From the NCBI GenBank assembly GCA_003648225.1, contig QMOL01000036.1, positions 1-14,708 on the forward strand: 14,708 bases of DNA, written 5' to 3'. Under the pieces are notes generated by a model. It ran no database searches and had not been told where the DNA came from. It saw only the letters and a list, made by a program, of their open reading frames with translations. The position numbers and the translations under genes are program-made. This DNA is from Chlamydiota bacterium (lineage in GTDB: Bacteria; Auribacterota; UBA3054; B51-G9). Shown in pieces: positions 7,633-14,708 of this stretch (its first letter is position 1; each line of letters starts with the position of its first letter).

Positions 7633-9075
7633 CTAATTATCAATAATCTGTGCTTCGGCAACGACTTCTGAAATTACCGGTGGTGGCGGTTTGGGTTTTT
7701 CTTTTATGTCAATTTTTTTCCACCTGCCGATAGAAAACCTTATCCAATAAAAGAGCGCAAGTAAAGCGACATACATCACGAAACATCCCCATGCCCAAAA
7801 GATGCCGGCTTTAAACACATCTGTCACTAAATACACCGCCGGTGCAAAAAACAACCATGAAGCAAGTACAGAAATCCACATCGTAAACCACGTGTCTCCT
7901 GCTCCTTTCAGCGAACCGCTGAAAGTTACATTAACCGCGTCAAATACACCAAGGAAAGCGAGCATAACAAGCAGCCATTTCCCATAACCGAATATTTCAG
8001 CAAACATTTGGCTGCTTATTCCTTTACCTTTAAAGAACCAGAAGAACACCTCCGGCATCAGCACAAAAAGTATTCCCATAAATGTCATATAAACCGTGGC
8101 GCATTTAACTCCCGAATAGGCTGATTTTTCTGCTGAGTTCTTATCACCCATTCCCATATATTTGCCAACTAAAATTGTAGTAGCCATCGAAAAACCAAGC
8201 ATTGGCAAAAACGATAATGTATTAATCGATAATGCGATATTTGATGCTATAAGCTGCACTCTGCCGATATGACCGATAAGCAGCACGAAAATCGAGAAAG
8301 CCATAATATCGAGACTGAAACTGATACCGGAAGGTCCGCCGTATTTTATTAAATTTTTAAGAGTTGACCATCTGAAAGCCATATTTTTAAAAATATTATA
8401 TTCTGTTCGTATATTTTTTCTTGAAATTAATATCACATATAAAAACATTCCGCAGAAGGATGAGAAAACCGTTGCAATTGCTGCTCCTCTAATTCCGAGT
8501 TCCGGTGCACCGAGATTACCGAAGATAAGGCAGTAATTCAGAAAAATATTAATACAGGCAACAGAAATAGTTACCCACATTATCACTTGTGTTTTACCTC
8601 TGCCGCTAAAAAAAGCGGATATCGAATTACTGGTAAGAGGGAAAATAGCGCCGAAAGCGAGTGTGCCGAAATAAATTTTTTCCGCGTTAAGTACATCCGG
8701 ATCGTGATTCATATAATCAAAAATCCATAACCCTATTGGACGAAAAGTAAAAGGATAAAGCAAGCCGCACGCTAACGAAAAATATACACCATGCCAAAAA
8801 CTTCTTGAACACATATTCTTATCTCCTGAACCGTGGTATTGCGCAACAAATGTCGTTGTATAACCCGCTATTCCCAAAAATAAACTTATTAATGCAAATG
8901 CAAGTATTCCCGCTCCGGTTGCCGCAGCAGCAGTTGTATCACTATATCGTGTTAGCATTACGCGATCAAAAAAGTGCATAATGGAGTAAGATGCTGTGGA
9001 CATAATCAATGGCCATGCAACTTTCAATAATTCCCGTTTTCCGCCCGGGATTATTTTTTCAGCAATTTTATTCAT
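7633..9075 (-). CDS. MATE-family multidrug/cation exporter
   Basis: The 480-residue membrane protein has about 12 hydrophobic segments in two homologous halves. The half-repeat signatures are SGRGKTQ (about 157-163) and GSLKGAGDT (about 387-395), the latter being characteristic of MATE transporters. These couple Na+ or H+ entry to export of organic cations and other compounds across the inner membrane. I start at ATG 9075-9073 (MNKIAEK), because the only longer option is a TTG at 9117 that adds 14 atypical residues with no better ribosome binding site. The C-terminus ends in a hydrophilic tail of about 25 residues with KPKPPPP, unusual but not unprecedented. The gene diverges from queE. The GNAT gene follows 59 bp downstream. 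Confidence 0.93.
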   Translation of the reverse strand: MNKIAEKIIPGGKRELLKVAWPLIMSTASYSIMHFFDRVMLTRYSDTTAAAATGAGILAFALISLFLGIAGYTTTFVAQYHGSGDKNMCSRSFWHGVYFSLACGLLYPFTFRPIGLWIFDYMNHDPDVLNAEKIYFGTLAFGAIFPLTSNSISAFFSGRGKTQVIMWVTISVACINIFLNYCLIFGNLGAPELGIRGAAIATVFSSFCGMFLYVILISRKNIRTEYNIFKNMAFRWSTLKNLIKYGGPSGISFSLDIMAFSIFVLLIGHIGRVQLIASNIALSINTLSFLPMLGFSMATTILVGKYMGMGDKNSAEKSAYSGVKCATVYMTFMGILFVLMPEVFFWFFKGKGISSQMFAEIFGYGKWLLVMLAFLGVFDAVNVTFSGSLKGAGDTWFTMWISVLASWLFFAPAVYLVTDVFKAGIFWAWGCFVMYVALLALFYWIRFSIGRWKKIDIKEKPKPPPPVISEVVAEAQIIDN

Positions 9076-9127
9076 AGGTATATAGTGTATCAAATAATTA
9101 AATTTTTTTAAATTCAATTAAAGTGTA

Positions 9128-9156
9128 TTGACATGTTATAGAAAAAAACGTAAAAT
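9128..9156 (+). promoter_or_regulatory. Promoter of queE-tsaB
   Basis: A perfect TTGACA (9128-9133) is followed after 17 bp by TAAAAT (9151-9156). The predicted start is near 9163, leaving a leader of about 70 nt that is very AT-rich. I looked for a preQ1 riboswitch in this leader and saw none. Confidence 0.8.
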
Positions 9157-9233
9157 ATTCATTAATTAATTATTTTTAAATCATTACGAATTTTATGTAA
9201 AACTTATTGTAATAATTAATACTAAGGTTAAAA

Positions 9234-9869
9234 ATGATTATTAATGAAATATTCTTGTCAGTGCAGGGTGAAGGAATTTATATCGGCAGCCCTTCCGTTT
9301 TTATTCGCGTAGCGGGGTGTAACCTGGATTGCCCCTGGTGCGATACCGCATACGCGAAAGCGCCGGAAAGCGGTAAAGAAATGTTAGTTAATTCAATTGT
9401 TAACGAAGTAAAAAAATACGAGGTTGAACATATTGTCATTACCGGCGGAGAACCAACGATTTATCCTGAAGAATTAAACAAATTATGTGATAAGCTGAAC
9501 AATATTGGTAAAAAAATAACTTTAGAAACTAATTCAACAATTTTTGTCGATTGCAATCCACATTTATTGTCGTTGAGCCCAAAATTATATCAAGGTTGGT
9601 ACGAAGAAATTATTAATAAAAACCTTTCCAAAAATTGTAAAAAACAAATCAAAATTGTCGTCAATTCAATAGAAGATGCAATTGACGCGTTAAAAAGAAC
9701 GGAAAAATTCGACATAGAAAAAGAAAATGTCTTTCTGATGCCTAATGCGGCAACACGGGATAAACATATTCGCTGTGCCGCGTGGCTTGTTCCGTTTTGT
9801 TGCAAAAACAACATTAGATTCGGTGGAAGATTACAAACACTGTTGTGGAACAGCGAAAGAGGTAAATAG
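9234..9869 (+). CDS. queE: 7-carboxy-7-deazaguanine synthase (radical SAM)
   Basis: QueE converts 6-carboxytetrahydropterin to 7-carboxy-7-deazaguanine, the ring-contraction step of queuosine synthesis. The 211-residue protein opens with the family hallmark FLSVQGEGIYIG. It then has the radical-SAM cluster motif Cys29-x3-Cys33-x2-Cys36 (AGCNLDCPWCD), the SAM-binding GGEP (71-74), a LSPK segment, and the closing RLQTLLWNSERGK, close to the RLH.LLWGN.RGV ending typical of QueE. Length is normal. ATG at 9234 has TAAGG 6 nt upstream. No queC, queD or queF gene is in the window. tsaB follows after 49 bp, so the two probably form a short tRNA-modification operon. Confidence 0.95.
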   Translation: MIINEIFLSVQGEGIYIGSPSVFIRVAGCNLDCPWCDTAYAKAPESGKEMLVNSIVNEVKKYEVEHIVITGGEPTIYPEELNKLCDKLNNIGKKITLETNSTIFVDCNPHLLSLSPKLYQGWYEEIINKNLSKNCKKQIKIVVNSIEDAIDALKRTEKFDIEKENVFLMPNAATRDKHIRCAAWLVPFCCKNNIRFGGRLQTLLWNSERGK

Positions 9870-9918
9870 TGTCAAAACAGATAACAGCTGATTAACTGAT
9901 AACAAACATTTTTCTCAC

Positions 9919-10563
9919 ATGCTTCTCTCTTTTGAAACAGCCGCTTACGGTAATTCTTCTCTCGCTCTCTTTGATGGCGAAAATTTTGTCGGTCAAAAAT
10001 TCCTTTCGTCAGGACGTGCTACAAGTATTGAACTTCTTCCCGCTGTTCAATCACTTTTGGAAAAAGCGTGTGTGGAAAAGGCAGACACGATTGCTGTTGA
10101 TTGCGGTCCGGGTTCTTTCACAGGCATTCGTGTCGGCATTGCCTCCGCGCGCGGATTATCTGATGGTTGGTCTGCAAATATTATTGGTATTTCACAATTT
10201 GACTTTTATCCGTATCATGCAGATGACGAAACAAAGCAATTAATTTTGCTTGACGCGAAAGCCGGTGGTGGATTTTATTATGAACTCCGAGCCGTTAACG
10301 CAAAAAGAGAGCGTGGATTTATTTTAGGGAAAGATATTGCCGGAGCTCTTCTCAGACCAAATGAAAAAGCGGTTATTTGCGGGGAATTTGATGATGAAAT
10401 CCTTACCGGAACCGAGTGGAAACATAACCAAAACATTCCTGTTACGGATGCCAAATCGGTTGTTAAAGCGGCAATAAGAAATATTTCTGAAGGGAATGAA
10501 CAACCGGTAGAAGCCATTTATTTGCACACAACAATTAAAGCGGCGACAAAATCACTTTTATAA
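9919..10563 (+). CDS. tsaB: tRNA threonylcarbamoyladenosine biosynthesis protein TsaB
   Basis: TsaB is the non-catalytic partner that pairs with TsaD and TsaE to place threonylcarbamoyl on A37 of ANN-decoding tRNAs. The 214-residue product has the ASKHA-type N-terminus (LLSFETAAYGNSSLAL), SIELLPAVQSLLEKA, and the family signature GPGSFTGIRVGIASARGL (about 64-81). The C-terminus closes with EAIYLHTTIKAA, matching the usual P-x-Y-L-R-like ending. Length fits bacterial TsaB. The ATG at 9919 lacks an obvious Shine-Dalgarno, so coupling to queE 49 bp upstream is not obvious. It converges on the CarB-like gene with a 25-bp gap and no clear terminator. Confidence 0.94.
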   Translation: MLLSFETAAYGNSSLALFDGENFVGQKFLSSGRATSIELLPAVQSLLEKACVEKADTIAVDCGPGSFTGIRVGIASARGLSDGWSANIIGISQFDFYPYHADDETKQLILLDAKAGGGFYYELRAVNAKRERGFILGKDIAGALLRPNEKAVICGEFDDEILTGTEWKHNQNIPVTDAKSVVKAAIRNISEGNEQPVEAIYLHTTIKAATKSLL

Positions 10564-10588
10564 ATTTTAACCCGACAGTAATAGTTCC

Positions 10589-13500
10589 TCAATCGAAGTC
10601 AAGTGTTGGTTGACTGTCAAAATTCAATGAATGTTGAAAACGAAGTCCTTCAAGATATTTTTCATAAGGTTTTATTTCAAAGCCGTGCCGCATAAAAGCT
10701 GCGATTCCTTCCACGGCAGCCTGCGCTGCGGAAATAGTTGTAATTACAAGTATTCCGCGCGCAACAGCTTCATGCCTCATTTTTGCTTCAGCAAATCTGT
10801 TCGCTTTTGAGCCGGGAGTATTAATTATTAAGCTCATGTCACCATCGATAATATTATCAATAACATTTGGTCTGCCTTCCTGAAATTTCATTACCAGTTT
10901 CGCCGGAATTGCATGCTTTTGTAAAACGGCATAGGTGCCCGATGTTGCCGAAATATTAAATCCGAGAGCAATTAGTTTTCTGGCGATCGGCAAAATTTCC
11001 TGCTTGTCTTTATCGGTAACACTAAGCAGAACATCGCCGGTAACAGGGAGAAAATTGCCGGCAGACACTAACGCTTTTGCGTAAGCAGTACCAAAAGAAT
11101 AACTTAAGCCAACAGCTTTTCCAACAGAGCAGCTTTCCGGGCCCAGCGAAGCATCACTATCCGGAAAATTTGCGAAAGGGAAAACCGGAGCACTCACGGC
11201 AACAAAATCGGTTACAGGCTCTTTTTCATTAGTTTCTGCCAATGATTTTCCGAGAATCACTTGGATTGCGGTAGATATAAGTTTTTCGCCGGAGATTTTA
11301 TTAATAAAAGATGTATTTTCTGTTATACCCGGAAAGGCATCCAGCAAATATAATTTATCATCCAGCAAGGCTAATTTAATGCCTATTAATCCCTGAATTT
11401 CAAGTTCAATCGCAAGACGTTTAATGATATCTCTCCCCTCTTCAAGAAAAGAAGCCGCGGATGATTCCGGAGCCCATACGGCCGCGCTGTCATTTGTATT
11501 AACACCTGCTCTTTCTATATGTTCGATTATTCCACCGACATACAGATCCGTTTTATCGCAAACTCCTTCGATATGAAATTCTCTTCCTCCTTCGAGAAAC
11601 TTTTCAATTGAAATCGGATAAAGCTCTTTAACTCTTCCCGCGCTATCAAGAAAATCTTTTGCTTCCCGTTTGCTGTACCAAATATCAACTGCCGGAATTA
11701 TTGCCGGTGCAGCCGGATGAACAATTACCGGATAGCCTATATCTTCAGCAAGCAAAAAAGCGTCACGCGCGTTATCGGCAATTCCATGAGAAGGTAATCT
11801 TATATCAAGTTTTTGAATCAGGGGATAAAATCTTTCCCGTTTCAACAATCTTTGAATATTTTTAAAGGAAGTCCCCATAACAGTAATATCATCTAATTTT
11901 TCGATCAAGGCGTAAGTTTGGAAATCACTAAATTGTGCTAAAACGGCTTTTGGTTTTTCAATTTCAATGATATCATTAATGATTTCCATGTTAACGGGCT
12001 CAATATATCTTTTTACATTTACATCTTCGTCATCAGCCAAATGTAAAGTTTCTGGGGAAACTAAAATACATTTTTCACCGGCTTTTGATAATTCACGTAT
12101 GGCTTCAAGAAGTATGTATTCATTTTCCGCTTTCCCGATGGGCTTTGATTTACATGATCCGATTATAAGAATTGGCTTATCATCGGAATATTTTTGTTTT
12201 CTGGAATTATAATTAATAATCCATGGGCTTTTTTGAAAATTTTCACCTGATAAATGTTTCGCAATGGGAAATATTTTTTGTTTTAACCGGTATTCCCGAA
12301 TTTTTTCTTCTTCAACACCAAAAATTGAAGAAAGCTGCAAATCGCTGCAACCGGTTTGTTTTGTTTTTTTCAACAGGTTCTTTATGTTTCCTGTTCCGGA
12401 AATTAAATCTTTTTTTTGAATTGATGAACATTTCTCTTCAATTTCATTAAACTCTGCCAATTTATTTATAAACCATTTGTCTATGCCGCTTACGTTAATT
12501 AATTCTTCAGGTTCAATCCCGATTTTTATTGCTCTTAATATATGCCATAATCTGTTTGCAAACGGCTTTGATACCAATTGCATTATTTCTTCAACACCCC
12601 ATGTTCCCGCGCTTTCGGCATCAATGCAATATGCGCCCGGTTCCGGCAAGCAAGAAGCTCTAACTGCTTTCTGCAGAGCAGAGATAAAATTCATTCCAAC
12701 ACCTGTTACGCTATCAACAGATTTTGTATAAGTGGTAAGAAGCTCATTTTTTTTCATAAGTCTGTTTCCCGGAAAAACCGGAACACGGCACACGCAAAAA
12801 TTCTTTTCTTTTTTTTCTTTTTTCTCAAAAAGATTCGCTTCATCTTTTAACAGACTTGATGACATAAGTTCATTAATATTTCCGTCAATACAAAGTCGGG
12901 TATGAAATTCCGCAACAGGAATTCCCGCCTGCCTGCCGCATAAAATTGCCGCGCGTGTTATCATAGGCGTAACACTTATTATTTTAATATCAGTGTCATT
13001 TTTTTTATCATGGGCAAGTTGGATTGTCGCACATCCTGTAACTTTAAAATTCCTGGCAATCCTTTCAACTGTTTCTTTTGCAATAGCTATTGACTCATCC
13101 GAAATACTTTGTGCAGGTGAAACTGCAATACTGTCATTAGCATGAACTCCCATCGGTTCAATATATTCTACACTTCCAACTATGAAAATATTATCACGTC
13201 TATCCCTCAAAACCACCCAATCCGTGCTTTTAGCACCCGCGAAAGATTTTTCTATAACAATTTGTTTAATCGGACTCACTGTTAGCGCAATACTAATTGC
13301 ACGCTCAAGTTCTTCGACATTATAGGCGATTGCCACACCGAGACCTGACGGTTCGGGAATAGCTCTTACAATAATTGGGAATCCAATTTTACGCCCTGTT
13401 TCAATCCCTTTGTCAATAGAATTAACTGTTGACGAGTTCGGGCATTCAGCGCCTGCTGATTCAACAATTTGTTTAAAAATTTCAGGTCTTTGAGTTGAAG

Positions 13501-13858
13501 CGAGAATTTCGCCTGTTGTCCCGAGAAAAGCGAATTTTGAGTTTGAATGACTTGAGAATTGATTTAAAACGAGAGACAAATTAAATGAATTTTTACCACT
13601 TACTGTTGCTAAAACGCTGTGCGGGCGTTCTTTTTGCAAAATCTTTTCCAAAATCTCACGCGTTAGCGGCTCTATATAACTACGACTGCATAGCCCGCTT
13701 CCGCTAACCGGAGAAGCGGAATGACTATCAAGCAGGATAACGGAATTTTCAGCATTATGTAAAACTTTACACGCAGACATTATAACGTTGTTATACTCGC
13801 GAGATTGGCCTATCATCGTAGGACCTGAACCAAGAACTAAAATTCTTTGACCCGGCAT
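10589..13858 (-). CDS. carB: CarB homologue (carbamoyl-phosphate synthase large subunit) with degenerate active sites
   Basis: The 1089-residue protein has the full CarB layout. This is a first ATP-grasp half (1-400), an oligomerisation domain (about 405-555, IDKWFINKL..., LSSIFGVEEEKIREYR), a second ATP-grasp half (560-935) and an MGS-like allosteric domain (about 940-1060). CarB normally makes carbamoyl phosphate for arginine and pyrimidines. By my alignment to remembered E. coli CarB, the first half has E215 to Ser211, N283 to Thr278, E299 to Ser295, N301 to Thr297 and R303 to Met299. The second half has R715 to His714, H788 to Asn787, N827 to Gly826, Q829 to Lys828, E841 to Asp840, N843 to Phe842 and R845 to Gly844. 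The MGS-domain phosphate-binding features (Lys952, ATSGT, IINT) remain. A Lys/Glu-rich insert sits at about 345-353. The ATG is preceded by TGGAGAA. No carA is adjacent. Catalysis is unlikely, and a regulatory role is an inference. Confidence 0.85.
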   Translation of the reverse strand: MPGQRILVLGSGPTMIGQSREYNNVIMSACKVLHNAENSVILLDSHSASPVSGSGLCSRSYIEPLTREILEKILQKERPHSVLATVSGKNSFNLSLVLNQFSSHSNSKFAFLGTTGEILASTQRPEIFKQIVESAGAECPNSSTVNSIDKGIETGRKIGFPIIVRAIPEPSGLGVAIAYNVEELERAISIALTVSPIKQIVIEKSFAGAKSTDWVVLRDRRDNIFIVGSVEYIEPMGVHANDSIAVSPAQSISDESIAIAKETVERIARNFKVTGCATIQLAHDKKNDTDIKIISVTPMITRAAILCGRQAGIPVAEFHTRLCIDGNINELMSSSLLKDEANLFEKKEKKEKNFCVCRVPVFPGNRLMKKNELLTTYTKSVDSVTGVGMNFISALQKAVRASCLPEPGAYCIDAESAGTWGVEEIMQLVSKPFANRLWHILRAIKIGIEPEELINVSGIDKWFINKLAEFNEIEEKCSSIQKKDLISGTGNIKNLLKKTKQTGCSDLQLSSIFGVEEEKIREYRLKQKIFPIAKHLSGENFQKSPWIINYNSRKQKYSDDKPILIIGSCKSKPIGKAENEYILLEAIRELSKAGEKCILVSPETLHLADDEDVNVKRYIEPVNMEIINDIIEIEKPKAVLAQFSDFQTYALIEKLDDITVMGTSFKNIQRLLKRERFYPLIQKLDIRLPSHGIADNARDAFLLAEDIGYPVIVHPAAPAIIPAVDIWYSKREAKDFLDSAGRVKELYPISIEKFLEGGREFHIEGVCDKTDLYVGGIIEHIERAGVNTNDSAAVWAPESSAASFLEEGRDIIKRLAIELEIQGLIGIKLALLDDKLYLLDAFPGITENTSFINKISGEKLISTAIQVILGKSLAETNEKEPVTDFVAVSAPVFPFANFPDSDASLGPESCSVGKAVGLSYSFGTAYAKALVSAGNFLPVTGDVLLSVTDKDKQEILPIARKLIALGFNISATSGTYAVLQKHAIPAKLVMKFQEGRPNVIDNIIDGDMSLIINTPGSKANRFAEAKMRHEAVARGILVITTISAAQAAVEGIAAFMRHGFEIKPYEKYLEGLRFQHSLNFDSQPTLDFD

Positions 13859-13925
13859 TTGTTCTCCAGTGTGGCGACGGTCGTGTTTTCACGCCGCAAA
13901 GTATTAAATATGAAACATTACAATT

Positions 13926-13954
13926 ATTATATCTTTTTCATATTGGAAATTCAA
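13926..13954 (-). promoter_or_regulatory. Promoter of the CarB-like gene
   Basis: On the minus strand TTGAAT (13954-13949) and a perfect TATAAT (13931-13926) are 17 bp apart. The predicted start is near 13919, giving a leader of about 60 nt before the ATG at 13858. Confidence 0.6.
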
Positions 13955-13960
13955 TAACAT

Positions 13961-13986
13961 AAATTTGATTTTAAAAAATCAAATTT
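13961..13986. promoter_or_regulatory. 26-bp near-perfect palindrome, candidate operator
   Basis: Two 12-bp arms (AAATTTGATTTT and its complement) flank a 2-bp centre. The dyad lies exactly between the divergent -35 boxes: the CarB-like promoter -35 ends 6 bp to its left and the ribD-side -35 begins 2 bp to its right. This placement suits a dimeric repressor or activator acting on both genes. AT-rich chance symmetry is the main alternative. Confidence 0.55.
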
Positions 13987-13988
13987 AA

Positions 13989-14017
13989 TTGACATCTTTT
14001 CATTCTTGTGTTATACT
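13989..14017 (+). promoter_or_regulatory. Promoter reading towards ribD
   Basis: A perfect TTGACA (13989-13994) is separated by 17 bp from TATACT (14012-14017). The predicted start is near 14024, about 225 nt upstream of the ribD ATG. The strength of the match contrasts with the absence of a Shine-Dalgarno before ribD. Confidence 0.75.
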
Positions 14018-14107
14018 TTTATATAATTTAAATTTCAGCGTACCTGAATAGAACACCAAATAAATTCACCCAAAATGAGGGGAGAAATTTAATTTTCTTA
14101 AAATTCC

Positions 14108-14228
14108 AGGAAGACAAGAAGCAACATGAAGAACATGAAGTCATATAAGAAAGACTTTACTTCTTATAATAATAAAGTAGTTAAATTTTATTAAACTTAT
14201 GTGTTTCTTCTGTGTCTAATGTGGTTCA
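14108..14228. repeat. Word-like repeat element (CATGAAG / TGTGTCT type)
   Basis: An exact 9-bp tandem AACATGAAG occurs at 14123-14131 and 14132-14140. At the other end three TGTG-led units occur (TGTGTTTCT at 14200, TGTGTCTAA at 14211, TGTGGTTCA at 14220). Between them TATAAGAA (14144-14151) pairs with TTCTTATA (14161-14168) over a 9-nt loop. On the minus strand the element reads from TGAACCACA...ACACAGAAG through to CTTCATGTTCTTCATG. From memory, this resembles degenerate phrases that flank GxxExxY-protein genes in PVC and related genomes. No such gene is present here. Confidence 0.45.
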
Positions 14229-14249
14229 AAAAATAATATATATAGTATT

Positions 14250-14708
14250 ATGACTGAAAATCAACAAAATATGTGGCTGAAATATGCCCTCAAACTTGCC
14301 GAAAAAGGAAGATATTCCTGTTCACCAAACCCTATGGTCGGCGCCGTTATAATTTCGGACGGGAAAATTGTCGGCGAAGGATTTCATAAATGCGCCGGAG
14401 AGCCTCACACGGAAATCAACGCCATCAGCAGCGTAAATGGTAAAACTGAAGGCGCGACTTTGATTGTTACTCTTGAACCATGCAGCACTTATGGTAGAAC
14501 TCCGCCATGCACGGAAGCGATTATCAAAGCCGGAATTAAAAAGGTAATAATCGGCGCAATCGACCCAAATCCCTCACACGCGGGACAAGCTGTTGAAATT
14601 CTAAAAAATGCCGGAATTGAAGTTGAAGTCATTAATGATCAGGAATGCGAAAATCTCAATGAGAAATTTAATCACTTCATCACTGCCGGTTTGCCTTTTG
14701 TTCACGCA
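14250..14708 (+). CDS. ribD: Riboflavin biosynthesis protein RibD, N-terminal deaminase part (runs off the window)
   Basis: The open frame of 153 codons runs to the window edge. RibD deaminates the pyrimidine ring of the first riboflavin intermediate, and its C-terminal domain then reduces the ribose. Only the cytidine-deaminase-like zinc domain is visible, with SPNPMVGAVI (25-34), GEPHTEINA (His53, catalytic Glu55), and LEPCSTYGRTPPC (zinc ligands Cys78 and Cys87), then IGAIDPNPSHAG and GIEVEV. All deaminase residues are intact. The ATG at 14250 has no Shine-Dalgarno, but the next residues align with the family start. It diverges from the CarB-like gene and is read from the promoter at 13989-14017. 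Confidence 0.95.
   Translation, partial: MTENQQNMWLKYALKLAEKGRYSCSPNPMVGAVIISDGKIVGEGFHKCAGEPHTEINAISSVNGKTEGATLIVTLEPCSTYGRTPPCTEAIIKAGIKKVIIGAIDPNPSHAGQAVEILKNAGIEVEVINDQECENLNEKFNHFITAGLPFVHA

Larger units (their letters stand above)
13859..14249. other. 391-bp divergent intergenic region
   Basis: No convincing gene lies here. It holds a minus-strand promoter for the CarB-like gene, a 26-bp palindrome, a plus-strand promoter towards ribD, and a word-like repeat element at 14108-14228. The predicted ribD leader is about 225 nt. I searched it by eye for the FMN riboswitch core and saw no match. Confidence 0.7.

Noticed and set aside
9076..9117. TTG-started N-terminal extension of the MATE exporter
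   Set aside because: The extra 14 residues are atypical for the family and there is no ribosome binding site, so the ATG at 9075 is preferred.
9163..9233. preQ1 riboswitch upstream of queE
   Set aside because: The leader is almost entirely A and T and lacks the small GC stem and the A-rich tail expected of a preQ1 aptamer.
10594..10624. Hairpin AGTCAA...TTGACT near the 3' end of the CarB-like gene as a terminator
   Set aside because: It has a 6-bp AT-rich stem inside coding sequence with no T-run on either strand.
14126..14194. 22-codon ORF (MKNMKSYKKDF...) in the ribD leader
   Set aside because: It is built from the CATGAAG repeat and the hairpin, has no ribosome binding site and does not look like a protein.
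14024..14249. FMN riboswitch in the long ribD leader
   Set aside because: The leader is long enough and the gene is right, but I see no RFN core (no GCAGGGTGAAATTCCC-like stretch or partner stems). The GGGGAGAAATTT near 14079 is not sufficient.

Overview
The window is a moderately AT-rich bacterial chromosome segment with ordinary housekeeping genes on both strands and short intergenic gaps. No transposase, phage gene, CRISPR array or rRNA is visible. A large secreted esterase-like protein with a PA14-like SDDG module, and intergenic word-like repeats (ACCACA.../CATGAAG...), recall Lentisphaerota and related Verrucomicrobiota/Planctomycetota (PVC) genomes. This placement is an inference from gene style, not a measured result.

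Layout. 1-5241 (minus strand): a transketolase with its own leader and promoter, then a 1021-residue exported esterase-like protein, then the start of a lipoprotein whose ATG overlaps the stop of the esterase-like gene. 5242-5907: the tkt promoter and leader, a doubtful 60-codon ORF, and a tRNA-Val(UAC) gene with a near-consensus promoter. 5908-7038 (plus): an aldo/keto reductase-fold protein with two [4Fe-4S] motifs. 7067-9075 (minus): a MATE exporter followed by a GNAT acetyltransferase. 9128-10563 (plus): a strong promoter, queE (queuosine precursor synthesis) and tsaB (t6A synthesis), a small tRNA-modification cluster. 10589-13858 (minus): a full-length CarB homologue. 13859-14249: a divergent control region. 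14250-14708 (plus): the first 153 codons of ribD (riboflavin synthesis).

The most unusual content is a set of long intact reading frames whose enzyme active sites look dismantled. The CarB homologue has lost metal and ATP ligands in both ATP-grasp halves but keeps its C-terminal MGS-like allosteric domain. The esterase-like protein has Gly where the nucleophilic Ser should be. The aldo/keto reductase-fold protein has two of its four tetrad positions changed. The CarB-like gene and ribD diverge from two promoters that flank a 26-bp near-perfect palindrome, which is a good candidate for a shared operator.
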